Both the position numbers and the translations under genes were made by a program. The notes beneath the pieces are model-generated. The model saw only the letters and a program-made list of their open reading frames with translations, was not told the DNA's origin and ran no database searches. Positions 27,400-36,652 of a DNA stretch of 64,000 bases are shown here, in pieces (positions within the stretch are counted from its first letter, which is position 1; each line of letters begins with the position of its first letter). This DNA comes from Desulfobacteraceae bacterium (GTDB lineage: Bacteria; Desulfobacterota; DSM-4660; Desulfatiglandales; Desulfatiglandaceae): the NCBI GenBank assembly GCA_030613055.1, contig JAUWMR010000003.1, positions 81,792-145,791 of the forward strand, in the 5' to 3' direction.

Positions 27400-28779
27400 A
27401 TGGGAAAAATACTTGAACTTGCAGAAGCACTATGGAAGGGAGAAGATGATGTGTACTCCCATCATCCTTTTGGCCCCCCCTATGGTACGGAACCTATCGC
27501 AGAGGGTGCTTGGTTCAATAAAGGCTTTGCAAATACTATCATCCGGAAGACGGAAGATGGATTAATTATCGTGGATCCTGGCGGTTTTTTCGACAGCCGA
27601 AACAAGTTTGATTCCATCCGTAAGGTGGTCCCTGACCCTCTCCACACCGCCATTTTCACCCATGGGCATACCGATCATGTCTTCGGCGTACCGCAATTTG
27701 TGAAAGAGGCCGCCTCAAAGGGTTGCTCCAGGCCAAGAGTCATTGCCCATGAGGCCATATTGGACCGTTTTCGGCGCTACGCGGAAACGGCGGGTTGGAA
27801 CGGGGTCATCAACGGCCGACAATTCCAGGGCAATGCCGATCAACCTACCTGGCCGGATCAATTCTCTACGCCTGACATAACCTATACAAAAAGTCTCAAT
27901 ATATGCGTAGGCGGTGTTGATCTGCATCTCAGACACGCACGGGGGGAGACCGACGACCATACCTGGGTCTTTTTCCCGGATATCCGCCTCCTCTGCACCG
28001 GCGATCTCTTTATCTATGCCGTTCCAAACGCGGGCAACCCCCAAAAGGTCCAGCGTTACGCCGGGGAATGGGCCATGGCCTTGCGTGAAATGGCCTCCCT
28101 TGAACCGGAAATCCTGGCCCCCGGCCATGGATTCCCCATTCTGGGCAGGGACCGGGTTTGTCAGGCCCTGGAGGACACGGCGGCTCTGTTAGAATCTCTT
28201 CAAGAACAGACGCTAACTCTGATGAACAAGGGAGCAACTCTGGATGAGATCCTTCACGCGGTGAAGATTCCGGAAAAACTCAGCAGGCGTCCTTACTTGC
28301 AGCCGGTGTATGATGAGCCCGAATTCATTGTCCGAAACATTTACCGTCTGTATGGCGGCTGGTACGACGGGATGCCGTCACACCTGAAACCTGCGCCTGA
28401 GCAAGCAAAAGCCGAGGAGGTCGCACGCCTTGCAGGGGGTGCAGATAAACTTGCGGCCAGGGCGGAAGAGCTCCTGGCCGAAGGAAACCTTCGCCTGGCT
28501 TGCCACCTGGCCGACTGGGCTTATCTCGCTGCTCCGGAAGACACGGCAGTTAGGAGGACAGCGGGTCGAATCTACATGGCCAGGACAGAGTCAGAGCAGT
28601 CAACCATGGCCATGGGAATCTACCTGTCCGTTGCGAGAGAAATGGATGCGGAACCGGAAAATGAATTGCTGCAAAAGGGTTACCTGATCCGCGCCCAGTC
28701 TGCACGGGAAAAAGGGGCATTGGGTGAAAAAAAGCATGTGAAAAATCAAGAAACAATGGGCGGGGATAGGAATGGCTAA
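27400..28779 (+). CDS. Alkylsulfatase-like metallo-beta-lactamase-fold hydrolase 1
   Basis: Binuclear-metal hydrolase of 459 residues. The metal motif THGHTDHVFG is near residue 88, further ligands are in GETDDHTW, FPDIRLLCTGDLF and APGHGFPILG. The second half (VRNIYRLYGGWYDGMPSH, LAGGADKLAARAEELL) is the alkylsulfatase dimerisation domain. It lacks the C-terminal SCP2-like domain of SdsA1 and has no signal peptide, so it acts in the cytoplasm. It has GETDDH in place of the ECDDE segment of paralogue 2, so its substrate may differ. First intact gene behind the sigma-54 promoter; overlaps the ligase gene by 8 bp. Confidence 0.82.
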   Translation: MGKILELAEALWKGEDDVYSHHPFGPPYGTEPIAEGAWFNKGFANTIIRKTEDGLIIVDPGGFFDSRNKFDSIRKVVPDPLHTAIFTHGHTDHVFGVPQFVKEAASKGCSRPRVIAHEAILDRFRRYAETAGWNGVINGRQFQGNADQPTWPDQFSTPDITYTKSLNICVGGVDLHLRHARGETDDHTWVFFPDIRLLCTGDLFIYAVPNAGNPQKVQRYAGEWAMALREMASLEPEILAPGHGFPILGRDRVCQALEDTAALLESLQEQTLTLMNKGATLDEILHAVKIPEKLSRRPYLQPVYDEPEFIVRNIYRLYGGWYDGMPSHLKPAPEQAKAEEVARLAGGADKLAARAEELLAEGNLRLACHLADWAYLAAPEDTAVRRTAGRIYMARTESEQSTMAMGIYLSVAREMDAEPENELLQKGYLIRAQSAREKGALGEKKHVKNQETMGGDRNG

Positions 28780-30319
28780 AAGTTTCCGGGGAGGAATCTA
28801 TTTGAATTTAGTCCAATTAGCTGAAGACAACTACAACAAATTTGGTGAATATCGGTACCTGGTTTTCGATGAAAAGGATTACACAAATTTGGAAATGCTC
28901 CGCTATTCCAAAAAAATGTCAAACGGCCTGAGAAATCTGGGTCTGAAATCGGGTGACAACGTGGTTGTTATGATGCCCAATTCCCCGGAGGTGCTTGTGA
29001 GCTATCAGGGAATATTAGGGGCAGGTTGTGTTATTGTACCGGTGGTGCCGGCGTTAACCGAAAGAGAATTAAAACATATTTTATTGAATTCCGGGGCTGT
29101 GGCGATTGTTACGAGCCTGGCACATCTGCCCAAGGTCGAATTGGTTAGAGAAGAGATAGAAACCCTGAAGCACGTCATCATCGTGAAAGAGGGTCAAGTT
29201 CCCGGAACTACAGATTTTTGGGATTTGATAAATGATAGCTCTGATGAGCCCATTTCAATTAACATAAAGGATGATGATCTGGCTGTTATTATTTATACGG
29301 CCGGCACTACCGGAACACCCAAAGGTGTCATGCTGACGCACAAAAACCTTTATACCAATGCCATAAATAGCGCATCGGCCCGCAAAGCTAAAAAAGACGA
29401 GATCAGCCTGGCAGTACTGCCCATGTCCCACTCTTTCGGCATAACAATAATGAATATGTCATTCATCCATGGAAATTTTTGGGTTTTGATGCCTCGTTTC
29501 AACGTTGAAGAAACGTTCAGGCTGATCGAAAAACACAGGGTCACGAATTTCCCCGGAGTGCCGACCATGCTAAGTCTTATGCTGCTTGCCCCCCCGGAGG
29601 TGAGGCAAAAATATGATCTTTCCTCCCTTGAGAATGTGACCAGCGGCTCAGCACCCCTGCCGGTGGAGACACTGCAGACCTTCCAGAAGGAATTCGACTG
29701 TATCATTAGAGAAGGTTACGGCTTGTCCGAAGCCTCCCCGGTGGTAAGCACCCATTATATTGATCGCGAGATCAAACCGGGCTCCGTCGGTCAACCCATC
29801 CCGGAAACAGAAGTTCGAATTGTCGATGAAACGGAAGAAGATGTGCCCGTGGGCGAAGTCGGCGAACTTATCGCAAAAGGCCCCAACATTTCGCCCGGCT
29901 ATTATAAGATGCCCCTGGAGACCGGCAATACCTTCAAGGACGGATGGCTTTATACCGGCGACATGGCCAGGATGGACAAGGACGGTTATCTTTTCATTGT
30001 TGAAAGAAAAAAAGATCTTATCATCCGTGGCGGTTTTAATATCTATCCCCGCGATGTTGAGGAGATACTCCATCAATATCCCAAAGTGCAGGAAGCAGCG
30101 GTCATCGGCGTTCCGGATCCCATTATGGGTGAGGAAGTAAAAGTCTTCATTGTTCTTGCAAGCGGTGCAACCGCCAGAGAGCAGGACATAATAGATTTCT
30201 GCAAACAACATCTTTCAGAAAATAAATGTCCTAAAATGGTCCAGTTTCTTGACAATCTGCCCAAAAGCCCCATCGGTAAGGTCTTGCGAAAAGAACTGCG
30301 CAAGCTCGAAGGGGAATAG
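28772..30319 (+). CDS. AMP-forming long-chain acyl-CoA ligase
   Basis: Activates a carboxylic acid to its acyl-CoA via an acyl-adenylate. 515 residues, ANL family. Core motifs are IIYTAGTTGTPKGVMLTHKN near residue 175, GYGLSEASPVV, WLYTGDMARMD and RKKDLIIRGGFNIYPRDVEE. The catalytic Lys is in KSPIGKVLRKELR. Its start lies inside the preceding hydrolase gene, so the two are translationally coupled. In context it would activate the acid produced from an alcohol by the ADH and AOR genes downstream. Confidence 0.9.
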   Translation: MAKSFRGGIYLNLVQLAEDNYNKFGEYRYLVFDEKDYTNLEMLRYSKKMSNGLRNLGLKSGDNVVVMMPNSPEVLVSYQGILGAGCVIVPVVPALTERELKHILLNSGAVAIVTSLAHLPKVELVREEIETLKHVIIVKEGQVPGTTDFWDLINDSSDEPISINIKDDDLAVIIYTAGTTGTPKGVMLTHKNLYTNAINSASARKAKKDEISLAVLPMSHSFGITIMNMSFIHGNFWVLMPRFNVEETFRLIEKHRVTNFPGVPTMLSLMLLAPPEVRQKYDLSSLENVTSGSAPLPVETLQTFQKEFDCIIREGYGLSEASPVVSTHYIDREIKPGSVGQPIPETEVRIVDETEEDVPVGEVGELIAKGPNISPGYYKMPLETGNTFKDGWLYTGDMARMDKDGYLFIVERKKDLIIRGGFNIYPRDVEEILHQYPKVQEAAVIGVPDPIMGEEVKVFIVLASGATAREQDIIDFCKQHLSENKCPKMVQFLDNLPKSPIGKVLRKELRKLEGE

Positions 30320-30348
30320 GGAAATAAGCATAAAAAGGAGGGTATCCT

Positions 30349-32067
30349 GTGCCAACCAACCGCGCCTACGATAAACCTGCTCCCACCATCCATCCAAGAC
30401 TGACGGAACATTCGCAAAAGATGGCCAAAAAGGTATACAAGGTAACGGATGGCTATTATCTTGCTTATGGATATGGTCTTGCCAGTACCCATATGATCGT
30501 TGGAAACGATGGTATTATTATCATTGATCCGGTTGAATGCGTCGTGAAATCCCGTGAGATCTACCAGGAATTCCGCAAAATCACGGACAAGCCCGTGAAA
30601 GCCATCATCTACACCCATATGCACGGAGACCATGTTTTTGGGGTTAAGGCCTTTGTTTCACAAGAGGAGGTGGACGCAGGATCGTGTGAGATCATTGCCC
30701 ACGAGACCATGATCCCAAACTTGATTGCCGCGGGAACAACCGGTGCGGGAAAAGTGCTCTTTTTCCGGACCTATTACACCTTCGGCAACTTCCTGGAATC
30801 AGGGCCTGAAGGCCGTGTGAACGGGGGGATCGGGCCGGATGGGTTATATGAGGAGATCTCTCTTATCCTCCCTACCCGGACAGTTAAAGATGTTCTGGAT
30901 CTGGAAATTGTGGGAGTAAAAATGCATATCTTCTGGGTTCCCAGCGAATGTGACGATGAAATCGCCGTGTGGTTCCCCCAGATGAAGGTCCTTTGCAGCG
31001 CAGAAGTCATTCAGGGCGAGACTTTTCCCAACCTGCATAGCCTTAGGGGGACTCGGTACCGTGATCCGAAGCAATGGTATAAAAGCATCGATCTCCTCCG
31101 AACATTTGATGCCGAACATATGGCGCCTTCTCATGGGCGGCCCGTAACCGGCAGAAAAAACGTGGCCGAGATTCTGACTGCTTACCGGGATGCCATCCAG
31201 TTCGTCCACAACCAGACGATCCGCTATATGAATAAGGGCTACACGCCGGATGAACTGGTCGAACTTGTCAAACTCCCTGATCACCTGGCTTATCACCCAT
31301 GGCTTGGAGAATTCTACGGCACGGTCAAGCACTCTGTACGTCAAATATATCAGGGAGAACTCGGATGGTTCAATGGCGATCCCACCACCCTGGATCCAAC
31401 GCCGCCTAAAAAACTGGCCTCACGCCATGTGGCGCTCATGGGTGGCCGCGACAGGATAATGGCGGAGGCCAGAAAAGCCCTGGATGATCGGGATTACCAG
31501 TGGGCGGCAGAACTGACCTCCCATATTATCCGTATGGATAAAGAGGACATGGAGGCCCGAAAAATAAAGGCATCAGCGCTCCGTGAACTCGGTTACAAAA
31601 CCATGAATATCAACTGGAGAAACTGGTACCTGACGTCTGCCCGAGAGCTGGAGGGCACCAAATTCGATCCTTCCCGGATGGTAGACAGGACTGATGTGGT
31701 GGGAGCACTGCCGTCCGGTGTAAAGGTTGAAGCCATTGGGATGCGCCTTGCCGCGGAAAACGCCCTTGATCTCCACATGACCATGGGTTTCCACTTCCCG
31801 GACTCTAATGAACATCACGCCATAGAAATACGCAGGGGCATCGCCCAGTTCCATCCCAGATATCCGGACAAGGTCGATGTGGCGCTGGTTCTGACTGAGA
31901 CCTATCTTGGAGAGATTATCGTTGGGAAAGCATCCTTTGAAGAGGGACTGAGAACAGGCAAAATAAAGGTTGAGGGAAAAATGGAAGACGTCGTCAAATT
32001 CTTTGGCTGCATTGAGAAGCCCAAGAACAACGATACGATTTTTCTTACACAAACAAACCAGCCGTAG
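30349..32067 (+). CDS. Alkylsulfatase (SdsA/BDS1-like), cytoplasmic
   Basis: Closest of the three paralogues to true alkylsulfatases, which hydrolyse alkyl sulfate esters to alcohol and sulfate. The metal motif is YTHMHGDHVFG near residue 88. The family segments VPSECDDEIAVWFPQMKVLC, ETFPNLHSLRGTRYRDPKQW and APSHGRPVTG are all present. Then come the dimerisation domain (YQGELGWFNGDPTTLDP, LMGGRDRIMAEARK) and a C-terminal SCP2-like domain (residues 450-572). 572 residues against about 660 in SdsA1; the missing part is the signal peptide, so it works inside the cell. GTG start with AAAAGGAGGG before it. Confidence 0.88.
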   Translation: MPTNRAYDKPAPTIHPRLTEHSQKMAKKVYKVTDGYYLAYGYGLASTHMIVGNDGIIIIDPVECVVKSREIYQEFRKITDKPVKAIIYTHMHGDHVFGVKAFVSQEEVDAGSCEIIAHETMIPNLIAAGTTGAGKVLFFRTYYTFGNFLESGPEGRVNGGIGPDGLYEEISLILPTRTVKDVLDLEIVGVKMHIFWVPSECDDEIAVWFPQMKVLCSAEVIQGETFPNLHSLRGTRYRDPKQWYKSIDLLRTFDAEHMAPSHGRPVTGRKNVAEILTAYRDAIQFVHNQTIRYMNKGYTPDELVELVKLPDHLAYHPWLGEFYGTVKHSVRQIYQGELGWFNGDPTTLDPTPPKKLASRHVALMGGRDRIMAEARKALDDRDYQWAAELTSHIIRMDKEDMEARKIKASALRELGYKTMNINWRNWYLTSARELEGTKFDPSRMVDRTDVVGALPSGVKVEAIGMRLAAENALDLHMTMGFHFPDSNEHHAIEIRRGIAQFHPRYPDKVDVALVLTETYLGEIIVGKASFEEGLRTGKIKVEGKMEDVVKFFGCIEKPKNNDTIFLTQTNQP

Positions 32068-32136
32068 GAGCTGCTGGCTTGAGGGCTCGGGTAAGACTTT
32101 GTCCTTCCTCGCACTTGATCGGTGGAGACACGACAT

Positions 32137-34050
32137 ATGAAAAAAGACCAATCAACCCCTTTAAGACCACCAGAAAAGTATTTCAAGTGGGCGATGATTT
32201 TCGTCGCCCTGGCCATGATCGCCTATCACGCCCTGATCGTCTGGCACCCCCTGTTCGGCGAACTCATGAACCAGAACACGCACCTTGGGTTTTGTCTGGT
32301 GCTCCTTTTCCTTTACGGGGCAGGGGGCGCCAACACGGCCCGGAAGAGGGCTTTCAACCTGGGCGCCATGCTCATAAGCCTCGGTCTCGTTATCTACATG
32401 GCGGTCAATTATGAAAGACTGGATATGGAAGCCGGCTTCCCTGAACCCCGGGACATTGTTGTGGGCGTGCTGCTCATGACCATAGTCCTGGTTCTGACCT
32501 GGAGGAGTTTCGGGGCGGTATTTCCCGTCATGGTCCTGTGCGCCATCACCTATGCCTTGTGGGGGCAGTATATCCCCGGCGTGATGAGCCATCCCCCACT
32601 GGAATTTGGTTACATCGTCTCCAGCCTGAGTGTGGGGTTCCAGGGTATCTATGGAATGCTGCTCAATGTCTCGGTTAATATCCTTTTTCTGCTGGTCATC
32701 TTCGGATCCATCTTCGAAGCCACGGGCGTCACCCGGTTTTTCATGGAATTCGGGACCCTTTTAAGCCGACATCTGAAAGGAGGCGCAGGTCAAACCGCCA
32801 TTTTTTCAAGTTCCTTTGTTGGCATGGCGAACGGTGTGGCCGTGGCCAATGTGGCCATCACGGGCTCCTTTACCATACCTGTGATGAAAAAATCGGGCTT
32901 CCGCGGAGAATGTGCGGGCGCCATCGAGGCCATGGCATCTACCGGCGGCCAACTGACCCCTCCGATTATGGGGATTGCGGTTTTTATTATGGCCAACTTC
33001 CTGGGGGTCAGCTATGCGGAACTCATGTCCAAGGCCCTGATACCCGCCGTGGCCTACTATACCATCGCGGTCCTTGGCGTCATACTCATTGCCTCGAGGG
33101 AAGACATTCCCCTGTCTCGGAATACCGTAAACTGGAGAACCCTGGCGGTCGGGGCCCCGGTGTTTATCATCCCCATGTCCGTGCTGACCATAATCCTTCT
33201 CCTCCATTATTCTGCCGGGTATGCGGCTTTTTGGGGAATATCCACACTTATTTTCGTTTCTCTTCTGCTCAAAGAAACAAGACCGACCTTAAAGGCATTG
33301 ACCGAGAACCTGGTTAAAGGCGCCGTATTGGGTGCTACTTTCGGCGCGGCGGTAGGCTGCATTGGTATCTTTGTGAAATGTATGACCCTTACGGGCGCCA
33401 CCACAAAACTGAGCCTGCTCATTACCGACCTCAGCGGATCATCACTGCTCCCGGCCCTGATCCTCACCATGCTGCTTTCCATCCTATTGAGTTCTTCCAC
33501 ACCCACGGTGATCGCCTATGTGGTGGTGGCCTTTCTGGCGGCGCCCGTGTTGACGACAATGGGTGTTTCCAAGGTCGTTGCTCACTTTTTTGTCTTTTAT
33601 TTTGCTGTCCTTGCAGCCGTAACACCACCCGTTGCAGGCGCCGCCATGGTGGGGAGTCAAATTGCCAAAGCAAGCTATATGAGAACCTCCTGGGAGAGTT
33701 TTAAACTGGTTGGCCCCTTTTTCCTGCTGCCTTATTTTATCATCAATAATCCAGTCATCATTGCAGGATCTCAGCCGGTTGTTGAAGCAGTGATGGCGCT
33801 GACCGCCCTTTGCATTGCCTTGGGAACCTTCATGTGCTTCTGTCAGAAATACTGTTTTTCCCACTTGGGGAAGGGGGAAAGGGTTCTCTTTCTTTTTGCC
33901 GCGATTCAGGCGACCTTGTATGGTCTGTATGGCCATGCTGCCTTCTTTGCAATTGCTTTGCTACTGACCGTTGGCCTATTGGCTTTCCAGTGGCGAAAGC
34001 GAACGTTGCTTAACCATGCTGATATTTCCAAAAGGGAAAAATCAATGTGA
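32137..34050 (+). CDS. TAXI-type TRAP transporter, fused 4TM-12TM permease
   Basis: Membrane component of a TRAP transporter with the small and large permease joined (637 residues, about 18 membrane segments). The large-subunit signature is SSFVGMANGVAVANVAITGS and STGGQLTPPIMGIAVFIMA. It forms a pair with the TAXI binding protein directly downstream. I start at the ATG at 32137, 9 bp after GGTGGAG; an in-frame GTG at 32122 is possible. In context it likely brings the sulfate ester or a related anion into the cell, since the hydrolases lack signal peptides. Confidence 0.88.
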   Translation: MKKDQSTPLRPPEKYFKWAMIFVALAMIAYHALIVWHPLFGELMNQNTHLGFCLVLLFLYGAGGANTARKRAFNLGAMLISLGLVIYMAVNYERLDMEAGFPEPRDIVVGVLLMTIVLVLTWRSFGAVFPVMVLCAITYALWGQYIPGVMSHPPLEFGYIVSSLSVGFQGIYGMLLNVSVNILFLLVIFGSIFEATGVTRFFMEFGTLLSRHLKGGAGQTAIFSSSFVGMANGVAVANVAITGSFTIPVMKKSGFRGECAGAIEAMASTGGQLTPPIMGIAVFIMANFLGVSYAELMSKALIPAVAYYTIAVLGVILIASREDIPLSRNTVNWRTLAVGAPVFIIPMSVLTIILLLHYSAGYAAFWGISTLIFVSLLLKETRPTLKALTENLVKGAVLGATFGAAVGCIGIFVKCMTLTGATTKLSLLITDLSGSSLLPALILTMLLSILLSSSTPTVIAYVVVAFLAAPVLTTMGVSKVVAHFFVFYFAVLAAVTPPVAGAAMVGSQIAKASYMRTSWESFKLVGPFFLLPYFIINNPVIIAGSQPVVEAVMALTALCIALGTFMCFCQKYCFSHLGKGERVLFLFAAIQATLYGLYGHAAFFAIALLLTVGLLAFQWRKRTLLNHADISKREKSM

Positions 34051-34108
34051 AGTAATGATAACCTTTTAAACCCGGAACCTTAAACCCTATATGAAAAAGG
34101 AGAAAAAA

Positions 34109-35185
34109 ATGAAAAAATCGGTGATGTTCTTTTTTGTTCTGACCGCATTGGCCATGTCCTCTCTTCAGCCTGCCCTGTCTGCCGCAGAGGAAACCCGAAA
34201 GCCGGTGGACGTGGTGTTTATGACCACTCCCTTTGGGACCCACATGTACAATGTGGGCGCCGCTGCGGAGCAGGTCTTCAAAAAGGCGGGCTCCTGGGTA
34301 CGTATTAAACATCAGGAGACCCCCGGCGCCATGTATATGTATCGCTACATTGCCAAGAACCGGGAAAAGATGAAGAAATGCGAGGTGGACTATACCCTGG
34401 CCATTGGCTCCGCCGGCATCGTGGATTTCCTGGCCGAAGGGCGCAAACCGTTTGACAAAGTACCCTGGCCCACTGTAAAGGCCCTGGTCTCTTCTCCCGC
34501 AGTGATGGGGGTTTACGGGACATTTGACCCCAATATTAAAACCTTAGATTATCTTGCAGGCAAAAGGGTCGGCACCGGAGAACGATCCCGACCTTTCCAG
34601 GGCATTTTGCTGGATAAACCCCTGTTCGGAGCCATGGGCATCTATAAGGATATCACATGGGCTCCTTTGGGCGCTATAGGATGCAAGGATGCATTTCTGA
34701 ACGGCAAGATTGACGTCATCCCCCTTCGTTTCATGGGAATGCTGATGGTTGGCCCCAAAGGCCGGTTCGTCTGCCCCAAGTCCGCGGGCGGGGCCGCTAC
34801 CATGGAGATCCTGAATTCAGGTAGACAGATGTACTTTGTCCCCATGTCGCCATCCGACCTGGCCAAGGCCAACAAGGTACCAGGCGCGTTGACCCAGTAT
34901 CCTATCCTTTTCAAAAAGGGCGCATTTACGGGCTTGGAACAGGACTTGCCGGGCCGCGCAGGACCAGGGGCTGTGCTGTGCGACGATTCATTGCCTGATG
35001 ATATTGCCGAAGAGATCGTGAGGGTATGGAGCAAGCACCGAAAGGATTTTGCCAAATACCACGCCGTGCTGAACTTCATGCCCATGACTCCCTACCCTCT
35101 GGGGGCACGCTCAGACCAGGTGCATCCCGGCACGGTGAAGGCCATGAAACAGATGGGGCTGCCCATTCCGGAGTTTAAGTTCTAA
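34109..35185 (+). CDS. TAXI-family TRAP solute-binding protein
   Basis: Periplasmic receptor of the TRAP system, 358 residues. A signal peptide (KKSVMFFFVLTALAMSS, cleavage near ALSAAEE) is followed by the TAXI fold (GTHMYNVGAAAEQVFKKAGS, LAGKRVGTGERSRP, YPLGARSDQVHPG). The start at 34109 has AAAGGAG in front. It is immediately downstream of its permease. Ligand not readable. Confidence 0.88.
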   Translation: MKKSVMFFFVLTALAMSSLQPALSAAEETRKPVDVVFMTTPFGTHMYNVGAAAEQVFKKAGSWVRIKHQETPGAMYMYRYIAKNREKMKKCEVDYTLAIGSAGIVDFLAEGRKPFDKVPWPTVKALVSSPAVMGVYGTFDPNIKTLDYLAGKRVGTGERSRPFQGILLDKPLFGAMGIYKDITWAPLGAIGCKDAFLNGKIDVIPLRFMGMLMVGPKGRFVCPKSAGGAATMEILNSGRQMYFVPMSPSDLAKANKVPGALTQYPILFKKGAFTGLEQDLPGRAGPGAVLCDDSLPDDIAEEIVRVWSKHRKDFAKYHAVLNFMPMTPYPLGARSDQVHPGTVKAMKQMGLPIPEFKF

Positions 35186-35211
35186 AAAATGTCTTGGTTC
35201 AAAAACCATAT

Positions 35212-35245
35212 GAGGCCGGGCAGAGATCGTGCCCGACCTCTTTAT
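35212..35245 (+). terminator. Hairpin after the TAXI gene (terminator or attenuator)
   Basis: GAGGCCGGGCA (35212-35222) pairs with TGCCCGACCTC (35230-35240) with one G-T pair, followed by TTTAT. It could partly separate the transporter genes from ADH and AOR, as no other break is seen in the cluster. Confidence 0.55.
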
Positions 35246-35371
35246 ATGCATCAGCAACCCATTCCGCCGCGCGGATCCGCCCCAGTACAGTGGCAAGGGA
35301 GAGTGTTTTCTCTGGCGGCCCTGTCTGCATCTTAAAAGAACCGGCATCGTTCAGTTAAGGAGGATCAGTCT

Positions 35372-36640
35372 ATGAGTTATTGGTTTACCAATCCAATGCT
35401 GAAAATTCTGCTACCCATGGGAAACTCCACATCGATCAAGGGCTTGACCACTATTTTCAGCATGCCCAGGCTTATCATGGGAGCCAATGCCTTTCCCGAG
35501 GGTAAAGTGCTTGGCATGACCGCAGTAGATTATTTTGCTGCGCGGTGTGACCGGAAGCAGGCGTTTGTGGTTACCGATGAATTCGGCGAACGCTTTGCTT
35601 CCCGTGTTGTGCGGGCCGTCGAAGCCGCAGGCTTTTCGACACAAACCTGGGCAAAGGCGGCGCCGGAGGCCCCCATGGATAACGTTAAAGAATGCGCCGA
35701 TGCCATGAGCCAGTTTTCGCCTGACCTGATCGTGGCTGTGGGTGGAGGGTCGGTAATTGACGGCGCCAAAGCCGCCTGGATCCACTACGAACGGCCGGAT
35801 ATCATCGATATAGGAATGATCACACCGGCACAGCCCCTTGGGCTGAGAAAGAAAGCCGTTTTCGCGGCGGTGCCCACCACAAGCGGAACCGGCTCTGAGT
35901 GCACCAGCGTGACCGTTGTTCACGACACAGCGGCCCATCGGAAGATTCCGGTCGCCAATCCGGAACTTATGCCGGATTTTGCCGTGCTCTGTCCTGAATT
36001 CACCATGACCATGCCGCCGAAGCTTACTGCCGGCACAGGGTTGGACGCCCTTTCCCATGCCATGGACGCCGTGGCCACGCCGGCGGCCAATGAGCTGACT
36101 GATGCCCTGGCCCTGCAGGCGATCAAAATGGTCTTCAAGTATCTCCCCCGGGCCTATCGAAACGGTAAGGATCGGGAAGCGCGTCACCGGATGCTGTTGG
36201 CCTCTAGTTTGGCCGGCATCGCCTTCGGGCAGAGCGGGGCAGCCCTGACTCACAGCTTCGGCCACTCCCTTGGCTCGCTGTTTGATATCCATCACGGTCT
36301 GGCCGTGGGAATCTTCATCCCGTACGTCTTCCAGTTCTACCAGGCGGTTTCGGACAAATACGTGGCCATCTGCCAGGTCCTCGGGGTGGCGGGCGAATCC
36401 AGGGAGGAGAGCATGGCCGGTCTGGTTGAGAAGGTGAGAGATCTTTTCAGGGAGTTGGATGTTCCACTGAACCTCGCTGACATGGGCATCCCGGCGGATC
36501 AACTGGAGGAAAAGATGGAAAAGCTTGTGCTGTACGCTTATGAGGATATCGACACCCTCTTTAGCCCCAGGCCGATAACACCGGACCAGTGCGAATACAT
36601 ATTCAGGTATGCCTATGAAGGCAAAGATGTGGATTTCTAA
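35372..36640 (+). CDS. Iron-containing alcohol dehydrogenase
   Basis: NAD(P)-dependent group III ADH of 422 residues, interconverting alcohol and aldehyde. VGGGSVIDGAKAAW is the nucleotide site, TTSGTGSECTSV is typical, and the Fe ligands are the Asp/His of LDALSHAMDA and the His residues of HSFGHSLGSLFDIHHG. ATG with TTAAGGAGG. Twelve bases before the AOR gene; the pair fits alcohol to aldehyde to acid. Confidence 0.9.
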   Translation: MSYWFTNPMLKILLPMGNSTSIKGLTTIFSMPRLIMGANAFPEGKVLGMTAVDYFAARCDRKQAFVVTDEFGERFASRVVRAVEAAGFSTQTWAKAAPEAPMDNVKECADAMSQFSPDLIVAVGGGSVIDGAKAAWIHYERPDIIDIGMITPAQPLGLRKKAVFAAVPTTSGTGSECTSVTVVHDTAAHRKIPVANPELMPDFAVLCPEFTMTMPPKLTAGTGLDALSHAMDAVATPAANELTDALALQAIKMVFKYLPRAYRNGKDREARHRMLLASSLAGIAFGQSGAALTHSFGHSLGSLFDIHHGLAVGIFIPYVFQFYQAVSDKYVAICQVLGVAGESREESMAGLVEKVRDLFRELDVPLNLADMGIPADQLEEKMEKLVLYAYEDIDTLFSPRPITPDQCEYIFRYAYEGKDVDF

Positions 36641-36652
36641 GGAGGTAAAAGC